DNA of 64,000 nucleotides, from the NCBI GenBank assembly GCA_038134525.1, contig JAYPVI010000002.1:1-64000 (forward strand). The letters are read 5' to 3'. The notes beneath the pieces are model-generated. The model worked only from the letters and a program-made list of their open reading frames with translations, did not search any database and had not been told where the DNA came from. Position numbers and translations under genes: made by a program. This stretch comes from GCA-002727735 sp038134525 (GTDB taxonomy: Bacteria > Bacteroidota > Bacteroidia > Flavobacteriales_D > Parvicellaceae). Of this stretch, positions 18,251-26,434 are shown in pieces (within the stretch, counting starts at the first letter, position 1; each line of letters opens with the position of its first letter).

Positions 18251-18324
18251 CAGCTGTTATTCGCTTTTTGAATTACAAATATCTAATTTTAACATAAACA
18301 TATCATTTAAAATAAATAAAAACA

Positions 18325-18332
18325 TATTTTTG
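18325..18332 (+). promoter_or_regulatory. Bacteroidota -7 promoter element before the exosortase unit
   Basis: TATTTTTG matches TAnnTTTG and ends 7 bp before the ATG of the small sorting-signal protein, so its transcript would have almost no leader. Confidence 0.45.
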
Positions 18333-18339
18333 AAGCCTC

Positions 18340-18525
18340 ATGAATAAAATAATATTTGGGGCCATATTTTTAATTTTTTCGTTGACTTGCTACTCACAGC
18401 CAGGTCCACCACCTGGCCCACCTTGTTGGCCGCCTCCATGTATTCCCATTGATGGTGGAATTAGTATTTTCACATTGATCGCTGCATATTTTGGATATAA
18501 ATTCTATAATAAATCCAATCATTGA
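18340..18525 (+). CDS. Miniature exosortase F substrate: signal peptide, Pro/Cys-rich peptide, PIDGG sorting signal
   Basis: 61 residues. Residues 1-19 are a signal peptide (MNKIIFGAIFLIFSLTCYS). A Pro-rich stretch with two cysteines follows (PGPPPGPPCWPPPC). Then comes IPIDGG (36-41), a hydrophobic helix (ISIFTLIAAYFGY) and a basic end (KFYNKSNH). That tripartite end matches the PID-type C-terminal sorting signals that I associate with exosortase F in Flavobacteriia. If processed at both ends, only about 20 residues would remain. It is the first gene of a unit with xrtF, whose TTG start overlaps its stop. The gene is real by its coupling and composition; the product's role is inferred. Confidence 0.75.
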   Translation: MNKIIFGAIFLIFSLTCYSQPGPPPGPPCWPPPCIPIDGGISIFTLIAAYFGYKFYNKSNH

Positions 18526-19058
18526 TAAAGAAATTAAATCCATCTAACAAGTTTCTTATCCTCTTTATTCCCTTAGTCGTGGCTTGGTTCATTTCTTACC
18601 ACTTGGTTTACGAGTTTCGTTTTTCAAATGATGAAACTGACTTTTTAACTTCATTTTCCGTTATTCTAGCCAAGCAAGCAAATTTTATTTTGGAAACATG
18701 GGGTTTTGAAACAAGTGTAGAAATTCATGGTGATATGGTAGTTTCCAAAATCATAGATTATAATCATCAACATGGGGTTTGGATTGGAGAACCCTGTAAT
18801 GGGGTTAAAATATTTGGTGTTTTTAGCATTTTTATTCTTTGTTTAAGAAGCAAATGGAACTACAAACTTTTATTCATTCCTATTGGAATATTTATCCTTC
18901 ACCTTTTAAACGTAATTAGAGTCGCCTCATTAACATACATTGCTGCAGTAAATCCTAAGATATTAGATTTCAATCATAACATTACATTTCAGATCATTAT
19001 CTATTCTTCCATGTTGTTGCTCTGGTTGTTTTTCATTAAAAAATTGGCTAAAAATTGA
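18522..19058 (+). CDS. xrtF: Exosortase F (XrtF)
   Basis: 178 residues with about five membrane helices, the short single-domain form typical of XrtF. The exosortase catalytic residues are present: Cys92 in GEPCNGVKIFG, Arg133 in LLNVIRVASL and His152 in DFNHNITFQ. It should act in the inner membrane as a transpeptidase that cuts sorting signals of exported proteins. Its TTG start overlaps the stop of the small upstream gene as TTGA, so translation is probably coupled. It diverges from the wzc operon, in line with the known association of exosortases with polysaccharide loci. Confidence 0.9.
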   Translation: MIKKLNPSNKFLILFIPLVVAWFISYHLVYEFRFSNDETDFLTSFSVILAKQANFILETWGFETSVEIHGDMVVSKIIDYNHQHGVWIGEPCNGVKIFGVFSIFILCLRSKWNYKLLFIPIGIFILHLLNVIRVASLTYIAAVNPKILDFNHNITFQIIIYSSMLLLWLFFIKKLAKN

Positions 19059-19546
19059 AAAAAGAAAGACTAATACTATGTTTATTAATCATTTCTAGTA
19101 TTTTTTTTGAATTTTTCAGAGATTACATTTTTATTAATTTAAACCTTCAGCTTAACTTTTTACATTACGAATCCCTTGGTTTTAACACAACTAATTACAC
19201 TGATACAAACGTTTTGATTTTAGTAGGTTATCTCACATCTTCTTCTATACTGTTTTTAAAATGGGGATTAACTCTACTTTTTGCAATTATTTTCTTTTTT
19301 CATGGACTTTTCTTTATCAGAATTTTATGGCCAAATGACATGTATTTTGAATTTAAAAAAGCTTACATTTTTGGAGGGATCGTTATCGTATTTTTATCAG
19401 GGATTTTTTATTTATTATACTTCTTTATGAATAAAAACTCAAACATTTACGCTGTAGCAATTGAATTAAGTCATTTTGTTCAATCTATTTTATACCCTAT
19501 TACTTTTATATTGGCTTTTTATGCCAACAACCGAATCAAAAATTAA
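19055..19546 (+). CDS. Exosortase F system-associated membrane protein
   Basis: 163 residues, four membrane helices. The conserved pattern FEFFRDYIFINLNLQLNFL and NYTDTNVL near the N-terminus, and the position directly after xrtF, match the family described next to exosortase F in flavobacteria. The function is unknown; it may be a cofactor of XrtF. Its TTG start overlaps the xrtF stop as TTGA, repeating the coupling seen between the two genes before it. Confidence 0.8.
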   Translation: MKKERLILCLLIISSIFFEFFRDYIFINLNLQLNFLHYESLGFNTTNYTDTNVLILVGYLTSSSILFLKWGLTLLFAIIFFFHGLFFIRILWPNDMYFEFKKAYIFGGIVIVFLSGIFYLLYFFMNKNSNIYAVAIELSHFVQSILYPITFILAFYANNRIKN

Positions 19547-19556
19547 AGCTAAATAC

Positions 19557-19564
19557 TAAATTTG
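19557..19564 (+). promoter_or_regulatory. Bacteroidota -7 promoter element before glyA
   Basis: TAAATTTG matches TAnnTTTG, 18 bp upstream of the glyA ATG, in the 36-bp gap after the exosortase unit. Confidence 0.5.
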
Positions 19565-19582
19565 TTTTAAAGATTAAAATCT

Positions 19583-20857
19583 ATGTTTAAAGACAAGGAA
19601 ATATTAGATCTTATCCATGAAGAAAGATCAAGACAGACAAGAGGAATTGAATTAATTGCGTCTGAAAATTACGCCAGTGCTGGCGTTATGAACGCCAGTG
19701 GCTCCATCCTAACCAATAAGTATGCAGAAGGACTACCATTTAAAAGATATTATGGGGGATGTGAGGTCGTTGACAAGGTTGAAAATCTAGCCATAGAAAG
19801 GTTAAAAAAATTATTTGGAGCTTCTTGGGCCAATGTTCAACCTCATTCTGGATCACAAGCCAATGCAGCTGTTTTTTTAGCTTGCTTAAAACCAGGAGAT
19901 GCTATTTTGGGTTTTGATTTATCTCATGGTGGCCATCTTACTCACGGATCTCCAGTAAATTTTTCAGGGAAATTATATAATGCTCACTTTTATGGTGTTG
20001 AAGAAGATACCGGTATTATTGATTACAATAAAGTAAGGGATCAAGCTATTAATGTGAAACCTAAAATGATGATATGTGGCGCATCTGCCTATTCTAGAGA
20101 TTGGGATTACAAATCTTTACGATCAATAGCAGATGAAGTAGGTGCTATTCTTTTAGCTGATATTTCTCATCCATCTGGACTTATTGCATCTGGTATACTT
20201 AATGATCCTTTTCCTTATTGCCACATTGTAACTTCTACTACCCACAAAACACTTAGAGGTCCTAGAGGAGGTATTATTATGATGGGGAGTGACATCGAAA
20301 ACCCATGGGGTATTAAACTCAAATCTGGAAAAACAAAAAAATTATCTTCTATTTTAGATGGTGCTGTATTTCCTGGAACTCAAGGTGGTCCGCTAGAACA
20401 TATTATTGCTGCTAAAGCAGTTGCCTTTGAAGAAGCCTCAAAAAAAGAATATAAGGTTTACACCGAAAATGTGGTCAAAAATGCATCACATATGGCAAAT
20501 ATTCTACTTCAGAGAGGGTATAAAATCATTTCTAATGGGACAGATAATCATTGTATATTAATTGATTTACGCAACAAAAATATTACTGGAAAAGATGCTG
20601 AATTTGCACTAGGCATAGCAGATATCACTGTAAATAAAAATATGGTCCCATTTGATGATAAATCACCATTTGTAACTAGTGGAATTAGAATTGGAACAGC
20701 AGCAATCACTACTAGGGGTGTTAATGAAGGTGATGTTGAAGTTATTACAGAACTAATTGATCAAGCCCTAACAAGAGCAAATGATGAAAAAGCATTATTA
20801 AAAGTGAAACAAGAAGTAAATAATTTAATGAATCCTAAACCACTTTTCAAATGGTAA
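19583..20857 (+). CDS. glyA: Serine hydroxymethyltransferase
   Basis: 424 residues, the usual length. The start ATG leads into the conserved RQTRGIELIASENYAS. Diagnostic blocks include KRYYGGCEVVDKVE, QPHSGSQANAAVF and VTSTTHKTLRGPRGG with the PLP lysine at 222. It interconverts serine and glycine and charges tetrahydrofolate with a one-carbon unit. It opens a plus-strand housekeeping run; the next gene starts inside its last codons (ATGGTAA junction). Confidence 0.97.
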   Translation: MFKDKEILDLIHEERSRQTRGIELIASENYASAGVMNASGSILTNKYAEGLPFKRYYGGCEVVDKVENLAIERLKKLFGASWANVQPHSGSQANAAVFLACLKPGDAILGFDLSHGGHLTHGSPVNFSGKLYNAHFYGVEEDTGIIDYNKVRDQAINVKPKMMICGASAYSRDWDYKSLRSIADEVGAILLADISHPSGLIASGILNDPFPYCHIVTSTTHKTLRGPRGGIIMMGSDIENPWGIKLKSGKTKKLSSILDGAVFPGTQGGPLEHIIAAKAVAFEEASKKEYKVYTENVVKNASHMANILLQRGYKIISNGTDNHCILIDLRNKNITGKDAEFALGIADITVNKNMVPFDDKSPFVTSGIRIGTAAITTRGVNEGDVEVITELIDQALTRANDEKALLKVKQEVNNLMNPKPLFKW

Positions 20858-22131
20858 ACTCAATCAAAGCAAATGACCCAAATTTAAAGTCATGGGTACA
20901 AGTACCGAGCAACTCTGATTTCCCCATTCAAAACCTACCTTTTGGTATTTTCTCTACAGAGCAGAAAAGCAAAAGAGTGGGAGTTGCTATTGGTGAATAC
21001 ATTTTAGACTTAGCAGCTCTTAAAGAACTTGGATATTTAAACAATTTACCTTTTAGCACCAAGGATTTTAATAAAAGCTATTTAAATGCAATAATGCATC
21101 ATGGAAAGCTAGCCATAAGATCACTTAGAGATCAAATTTCTTATCTATTAGATCAAAAAAATAATGAATTACAGTCTAATAAAAATCATTGCGATTTAGT
21201 TCTAGATGACCAATCAATAGCTAAACTTCATTTACCTATTAAAATTGGCGATTACACCGATTTTTACTCAAGCGAACAACACGCTTACAACGTAGGTTGT
21301 ATGTTTAGGGATCCAAACAATGCTCTTTTACCAAATTGGAAGCACATTCCAGTAGGCTATCACGGAAGATCATCTTCTATAATTGCATCTGGGGTTCCTA
21401 TTCATAGACCTAAAGGACAACAAAAACCCGATGATCAACCCAATCCTGTTTTTGGTCCGTGTAAACTTTTAGATTTTGAACTAGAAATGGGGTTTTTTAC
21501 CTTTGATGGGAAACCGTTAGGAGAAAGCATAAGTACTGCTGAAGCAGATGACTACATTTTTGGTATGTGCTTATTTAACGACTGGTCTGCAAGAGATATT
21601 CAAAAATGGGAATATGTCCCCCTTGGACCCTTTTTAGCTAAAAATTTTGCCAGTTCTATGTCTCCATGGATTGTAACTCTTGACGCTTTACAACCCTATA
21701 AAATACCCGGACCTAAACAAGATCCTGCAGTACTTCCTTATTTAGAGTATCAAGGAGAAAAACATTATGATATTGACTTAGAAGTAGCCATTAAAATACC
21801 AAGCGGAGAAGAAAAAATAGTTTCTAAGAGTAATTTCAAAAACATGTACTGGAATATGAACCAACAGCTGGCTCATCATACCATCAATGGTTGTGATATA
21901 AAATGTGGAGATTTACTAGCTTCAGGAACTATTTCTGGTGATGAAAAAGAAGCCTATGGGTCCATGCTTGAAATTAGCTGGAAAGGAACCCAACCTGTAA
22001 ATATGCCAGATGGATCAATCAGAAAATTCATCAATGATGGAGATACTGTTATTATGAGAGGTTCCGCCAAAAAAAACGATGTGAAAATTGGATTTGGTGA
22101 AGTAAGTACTTTGGTACTTTCTGCAAAATAA
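20851..22131 (+). CDS. fahA: Fumarylacetoacetase
   Basis: 426 residues. The N-terminal SH3-like domain (NLPFGIFSTE) and the C-terminal FAH domain are both present. Characteristic blocks are DYTDFYSSEQHAYNVGCMFR, GYHGRSSSIIASG, ELEMGFF and FNDWSARDIQKWEYVPLGPF, with Ca/Mg ligands among the Asp and Glu residues. It performs the last step of tyrosine breakdown, cutting fumarylacetoacetate into fumarate and acetoacetate. It overlaps glyA by 7 bp and is followed 3 bp later by the stringent-response gene. Confidence 0.95.
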   Translation: MVNSIKANDPNLKSWVQVPSNSDFPIQNLPFGIFSTEQKSKRVGVAIGEYILDLAALKELGYLNNLPFSTKDFNKSYLNAIMHHGKLAIRSLRDQISYLLDQKNNELQSNKNHCDLVLDDQSIAKLHLPIKIGDYTDFYSSEQHAYNVGCMFRDPNNALLPNWKHIPVGYHGRSSSIIASGVPIHRPKGQQKPDDQPNPVFGPCKLLDFELEMGFFTFDGKPLGESISTAEADDYIFGMCLFNDWSARDIQKWEYVPLGPFLAKNFASSMSPWIVTLDALQPYKIPGPKQDPAVLPYLEYQGEKHYDIDLEVAIKIPSGEEKIVSKSNFKNMYWNMNQQLAHHTINGCDIKCGDLLASGTISGDEKEAYGSMLEISWKGTQPVNMPDGSIRKFINDGDTVIMRGSAKKNDVKIGFGEVSTLVLSAK

Positions 22132-22134
22132 AAT

Positions 22135-24321
22135 ATGGATATTGAACTGGAAAATAAAATGATCTTAAATGCCTACAGGGGTGTTCTAAGATCAATTAAG
22201 TCCAATCGTTCAAGAGAAGAAACCAAATTTATAAGAAAAGCATTTAATGTAGCTTCAGAGGCGCATCAATCAATGAGACGTAAATCTGGAGAACCCTACA
22301 TTTTTCACCCTCTAGCTGTTGCTAGAATTTGTGCCGATGAAATTGGTTTAGGGCCAACTTCTATCGTTTGTGCACTATTGCATGACACGGTTGAAGACAC
22401 CAATATAACCTTAAATGACATCGAAAGTAATTTCGGTATAAAAGTGAGGAATATTATTGACGGCTTAACTAAAATTTCAGGAGAATTTGATTTCACGAGT
22501 TCTTCACAAGCTGAAAACTTTAAGAAAATGTTCTTGACTATCCCTGATGATGTTAGGGTAATACTCATAAAATTAGCGGATAGACTTCATAATATGAGAA
22601 CATTGGATTCCATGAAGGAAATCAAAAAACTCAAAATTGCATCTGAAACATCCTATTTATATGCTCCTTTAGCTCACAGATTAGGTCTTTATTCCATTAA
22701 GACTGAATTGGAAGATTTGTCTTTCAAATTTACGTACCCCAATGAGTATAGTATTATAAAAAGCAAATTAGAAAAGACTAAAGCAATTAGAGATCGTTAC
22801 ATTCAAAAATTTAGTCATCCTATTAAAAAAGAACTCGACAGGCAAGGTTATCAATACAAACTAAAGGCAAGAACAAAATCAATTCCATCGATTCATCGGA
22901 AAATGAAAGATAAAGGTGTTGATTTTGAAGAAGTATTCGATGTTTTCGCTATTAGAATAATCCTTGATTCTCATGATGAAAAGGCAGACTGTTGGAAAGT
23001 CTACAGTATTGTAACAGATTACTATATTCCAAATCCTGAAAGGTTAAGAGATTGGATTTCCTATCCTAAACAAAATGGCTATGAATCACTCCATACTACT
23101 GTAATGAGTCCTACTGGAAAATGGGTTGAAGTTCAAATTAGAACAACAAGAATGGATGATATTGCCGAAAAGGGACTAGCTGCACATTGGAGATATAAAG
23201 AGGGATCAGAAAAAAATACAGGATTTGATAAATGGATTTCTGAAATTAGGGAAATTATGGAAAATAAAGATTCCAACACATCTGATTTTCTCGATGATTT
23301 CAAAACAAACTTATATAGTGATGAAATTTATGTTTTCACCCCAAAAGGAGATTTATTTACTCTACCAAAAAATGCAACAGCTTTGGATTTTGCCTTTTCC
23401 GTGCATACTGATGTGGGTATTAGTTGTATTGGGGCTAAAGTCAATAGTAAGCTAGTTCCATTAAGCTATATCTTAAGGAGTGGTGATCAAATAGAAATCT
23501 TAACATCAAAAAAGCAGATTCCTAAAGAAGCTTGGCTCGACTTTGTTATTACTTCAAAAGCAAAATCAAAGATTAAGCAAACTTTAAAGGAAGAGAAAAA
23601 GAAATTAGCTTCTAATGGTAAAGAGATACTTGAACGAAAATTAAACGCTTTAAGACTTGATTTTTCAGAACATAATTTAAAAATAATTTTAAAACACTAT
23701 AATTTTAAGGAACACACCGAATTCTTCTTTCAAATTGCTCAAGGAACAGTAGATCTTAGTAAAATAAAAGATATCAGTAATAAGTCTGGACAACTCTATG
23801 TCAATTCTTCGTTAACTAAAAGTATTAGAAATACATTTGAATCTCTTGTTCAACGTGTAAGAGGAAATGAAAATGAAATAATAATTGGCGAAGGAGCAGA
23901 TCCTAATCTTGATTATAAATTAGCTCCTTGTTGTAATCCTTTACCAGGTGATCAAGTATTTGGATTTATTACTATCAATGATGGAATCAAAATTCATAGA
24001 AATAATTGTCCAAATGCAAGGCAGTTAAGAGCCAATTATGCTTACAGAATTTTAGCAGCAAACTGGAAAAAAAACAAGGGAGATGCGTTTATAACTGGTC
24101 TAAAATTTAAAGGAATTGATAATGTTGGGCTGGTAAATGAACTTACAACCATTATATCTGATCTTGAAAAAGTAAATATGAAATCGCTAAACTTTGATTC
24201 CAAAGATGGTGTTTTTGAAGGCAGTATAATGCTTTATGTTTACGATAAAAACCATCTTGAAAACTTGATTAGAAAGTTAAGAAATATAGAGGGTATTGAA
24301 AAAGTAGTAAGAATGGAGTAA
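22135..24321 (+). CDS. spoT: Bifunctional (p)ppGpp synthetase/hydrolase (RelA/SpoT)
   Basis: 728 residues. The HD hydrolase domain has HDTVED with His83, Asp84, Glu87 and Asp88 intact. The synthetase domain shows RTKSIPSIHRKM, EEVFDVFAIRII and NGYESLHTTVM. TGS (about 395-455), a helical/zinc-finger region with LAPCCNPLPGDQVFG, and a C-terminal ACT domain (about 655-728) follow. All parts needed for making and degrading (p)ppGpp are present, so it is probably the long RSH enzyme of the cell. A Fur-like regulator gene follows after 33 bp. Confidence 0.96.
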   Translation: MDIELENKMILNAYRGVLRSIKSNRSREETKFIRKAFNVASEAHQSMRRKSGEPYIFHPLAVARICADEIGLGPTSIVCALLHDTVEDTNITLNDIESNFGIKVRNIIDGLTKISGEFDFTSSSQAENFKKMFLTIPDDVRVILIKLADRLHNMRTLDSMKEIKKLKIASETSYLYAPLAHRLGLYSIKTELEDLSFKFTYPNEYSIIKSKLEKTKAIRDRYIQKFSHPIKKELDRQGYQYKLKARTKSIPSIHRKMKDKGVDFEEVFDVFAIRIILDSHDEKADCWKVYSIVTDYYIPNPERLRDWISYPKQNGYESLHTTVMSPTGKWVEVQIRTTRMDDIAEKGLAAHWRYKEGSEKNTGFDKWISEIREIMENKDSNTSDFLDDFKTNLYSDEIYVFTPKGDLFTLPKNATALDFAFSVHTDVGISCIGAKVNSKLVPLSYILRSGDQIEILTSKKQIPKEAWLDFVITSKAKSKIKQTLKEEKKKLASNGKEILERKLNALRLDFSEHNLKIILKHYNFKEHTEFFFQIAQGTVDLSKIKDISNKSGQLYVNSSLTKSIRNTFESLVQRVRGNENEIIIGEGADPNLDYKLAPCCNPLPGDQVFGFITINDGIKIHRNNCPNARQLRANYAYRILAANWKKNKGDAFITGLKFKGIDNVGLVNELTTIISDLEKVNMKSLNFDSKDGVFEGSIMLYVYDKNHLENLIRKLRNIEGIEKVVRME

Positions 24322-24336
24322 TAATCAATTTAATTC

Positions 24337-24344
24337 TATTTTTG
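24337..24344 (+). promoter_or_regulatory. Bacteroidota -7 promoter element before the Fur-like gene
   Basis: TATTTTTG matches TAnnTTTG, 10 bp before the TTG start of the Fur-family gene, in the 33-bp gap after the RelA/SpoT gene. Confidence 0.4.
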
Positions 24345-24354
24345 TCAAAATATT

Positions 24355-24792
24355 TTGGAAAACATTTCAGACATACAAGAAAGAGTAAGAGAAGTCTTTT
24401 TAGACTACTTAAATGTGAAAGGGCATAGAAAAACACCTGAACGGTTTGCTATACTTGCTGAAATTTATGCATTTGATGGGCATTTTGACATTGAAGAATT
24501 ATATGTTAAAATGAAAGACAAGAATTACAGAGTAAGTAGAGCAACACTTTATAACACTATTGATCTACTTATAGACTGTGAATTAATTAAAAAACATCAG
24601 TTTGGTCAAAACAGCTCTAATTTTGAGAAGTCCTTTGAGTTCAAACAACACGACCATTTAATTCTAAGTGATGGAGAAGTAATTGAATTTTGTGATCCTA
24701 GAATCCAAAATATTAGAAGGACGATTGAGGAAATTTATAATGTAGAAATAAATGATCATAAGCTCTATTTTTACGGAAAAAAGAAGGATTAA
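24355..24792 (+). CDS. fur: Fur-family transcriptional regulator
   Basis: 145 residues, TTG start. The winged helix spans about residues 22-85 with GHRKTPERFAILAEIY and YRVSRATLYNTIDLLID (recognition helix). The dimerisation domain keeps the HDH metal motif (99-101). However, the two CxxC pairs that bind structural zinc in many Fur proteins are absent: the region usually reading like LICxxCG reads LILSDG, and only Cys75 and Cys113 occur. It likely controls metal uptake, but could answer another metal or peroxide. It overlaps the following STAS gene by one base (TAATG). Confidence 0.88.
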   Translation: MENISDIQERVREVFLDYLNVKGHRKTPERFAILAEIYAFDGHFDIEELYVKMKDKNYRVSRATLYNTIDLLIDCELIKKHQFGQNSSNFEKSFEFKQHDHLILSDGEVIEFCDPRIQNIRRTIEEIYNVEINDHKLYFYGKKKD

Positions 24793-25151
24793 TGTTTAAG
24801 TATTCAATTGAACAAAAAGAACCTTATCTATGGGTAAATTTAATAGGGAAACTCATTTCTGAAGATGATGCTATAGATTTTATGAATAAAACGAGATCAC
24901 TCATTAATCAACATTGTAAAATAGCTATCATAAACATGCAAGAATTAAACTACATCAACAGTTCTGGTTTTAACCAACTTTTAAAAATTCTTTCTTTAAC
25001 AAGAAATCAAGGTGGTGATACCTTTTTATGTAACATTAATAGCAGTATAGACTCCTTACTTATTACAACAAAATTAAATACCATTTTTACAATAAAACAA
25101 AACACAAAAGATCTTAACGATTTTAAAAAGAAGATGAATTATGGGAGCTGA
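24792..25151 (+). CDS. STAS-domain protein (anti-anti-sigma factor-like)
   Basis: 119 residues, one STAS domain. The core INMQELNYINSSGFNQLLKI resembles the phosphorylatable DxSG loop of SpoIIAA/RsbV-like antagonists, with Ser in NSSGF. No partner kinase or sigma factor is nearby. It is translationally joined to fur and overlaps purA by 11 bp, so it is expressed with both. Either a regulatory antagonist or a stand-alone STAS subunit; the partner is unknown. Confidence 0.75.
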   Translation: MFKYSIEQKEPYLWVNLIGKLISEDDAIDFMNKTRSLINQHCKIAIINMQELNYINSSGFNQLLKILSLTRNQGGDTFLCNINSSIDSLLITTKLNTIFTIKQNTKDLNDFKKKMNYGS

Positions 25152-26397
25152 TGTATTATTAGGCCTTCAGTGGGGTGATGAAGGTAAAGGGAAAATTGTA
25201 GATGTTTTAACTCCAAATTACGACATTATTGCGAGGTTTCAAGGTGGGCCCAATGCAGGCCACACTCTCGAATTTGAAGGAATTAAACACGTATTACATA
25301 CTATTCCTTCAGGTATTTTTAGAGACAACGTGGTTAATATAATTGGAAATGGTGTAGTTATTGATCCTATCATACTAAGAAAGGAGATTGAGGAGCTAGA
25401 AAAGTTAAATGTTAATGTAGTTGAAAAACTATTTATTTCTAAAAAAGCACATTTAATATTACCAACTCATAAACTTTTAGATAGGGCATCTGAAAAAGCA
25501 AAGGGAAAACGTAAGATAGGTTCAACACTCAAGGGGATTGGACCAACCTACATGGACAAAACAGGAAGAAACGGCCTTCGAATTGGAGATATTTCTAATC
25601 AAGATTTTAAAAAAAGATTCGATAGACTTAAGAAAAAACACTTTCAACTTCTTAATGAAATTGATAATGATTACAAGAAACTAGAAATTGAATTTTTATC
25701 GAGCGTTGAATTTTTAAAACGATTTAAACACATAGATAGTGAGCATTTCCTTAACAATTCACTTAAAAAAGGGAAAAAAGTTCTTGCTGAAGGGGCACAG
25801 GGAACCCTTCTAGACATAGATTTTGGCACCTATCCTTTTGTGACCTCAAGTAACACCATCTCTGCAGGGACTTGTACTGGAATGGGTGTAGCACCTAATA
25901 AAATTGAAAGAATAATTGGAATATTCAAGGCTTACTGTACCAGGGTTGGAAGTGGTCCATTTCCAACAGAACTGCATAACGAGGTTGGCAAAAAAATGAG
26001 AGATATAGGTCATGAGTATGGAGCTACAACCGGAAGAGAAAGAAGATGTGGATGGCTTGACTTACCTGCACTAAAATATTCCATCATGATTAATGGAGTT
26101 ACAGAATTATGCATGATGAAAGCAGATGTTCTAGATAGTTTTGAAGAAATTCAAGTTTGTACACACTATAAAATCAATGAAAAAGAATTTGACTATTTTC
26201 CATTTGAATTATCTGATGAAACCATACCAGTTTATAAAAAATTTAAAGGATGGAAAACCGATATCACGAAAATTAATAATGAAGAAAATCTTCCGTCTGC
26301 ATTGTTAAATTATATTGAATTTTTAGAAAAAGAATTAGAAGTGCCTATCAAGATAGTTTCCGTTGGTCCCAATCGATCTGAGACTATACTAAGATAG
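25141..26397 (+). CDS. purA: Adenylosuccinate synthetase
   Basis: 418 residues, close to the family length. GLQWGDEGKGKIVD is the N-terminal GTP-binding loop with the catalytic Asp, FQGGPNAGHT holds the catalytic His, and GPTYMDKTGRNGLR, LAEGAQGTLLDIDFGTYPFV and TTGRERRCGW bind IMP and aspartate. It makes adenylosuccinate from IMP, aspartate and GTP in AMP synthesis. Its start lies within the last 11 bp of the STAS gene. Confidence 0.97.
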   Translation: MGADVLLGLQWGDEGKGKIVDVLTPNYDIIARFQGGPNAGHTLEFEGIKHVLHTIPSGIFRDNVVNIIGNGVVIDPIILRKEIEELEKLNVNVVEKLFISKKAHLILPTHKLLDRASEKAKGKRKIGSTLKGIGPTYMDKTGRNGLRIGDISNQDFKKRFDRLKKKHFQLLNEIDNDYKKLEIEFLSSVEFLKRFKHIDSEHFLNNSLKKGKKVLAEGAQGTLLDIDFGTYPFVTSSNTISAGTCTGMGVAPNKIERIIGIFKAYCTRVGSGPFPTELHNEVGKKMRDIGHEYGATTGRERRCGWLDLPALKYSIMINGVTELCMMKADVLDSFEEIQVCTHYKINEKEFDYFPFELSDETIPVYKKFKGWKTDITKINNEENLPSALLNYIEFLEKELEVPIKIVSVGPNRSETILR

Positions 26398-26434
26398 ATT
26401 TACAATTATTTATTTTCTTATCCGTTTAAAAGGA

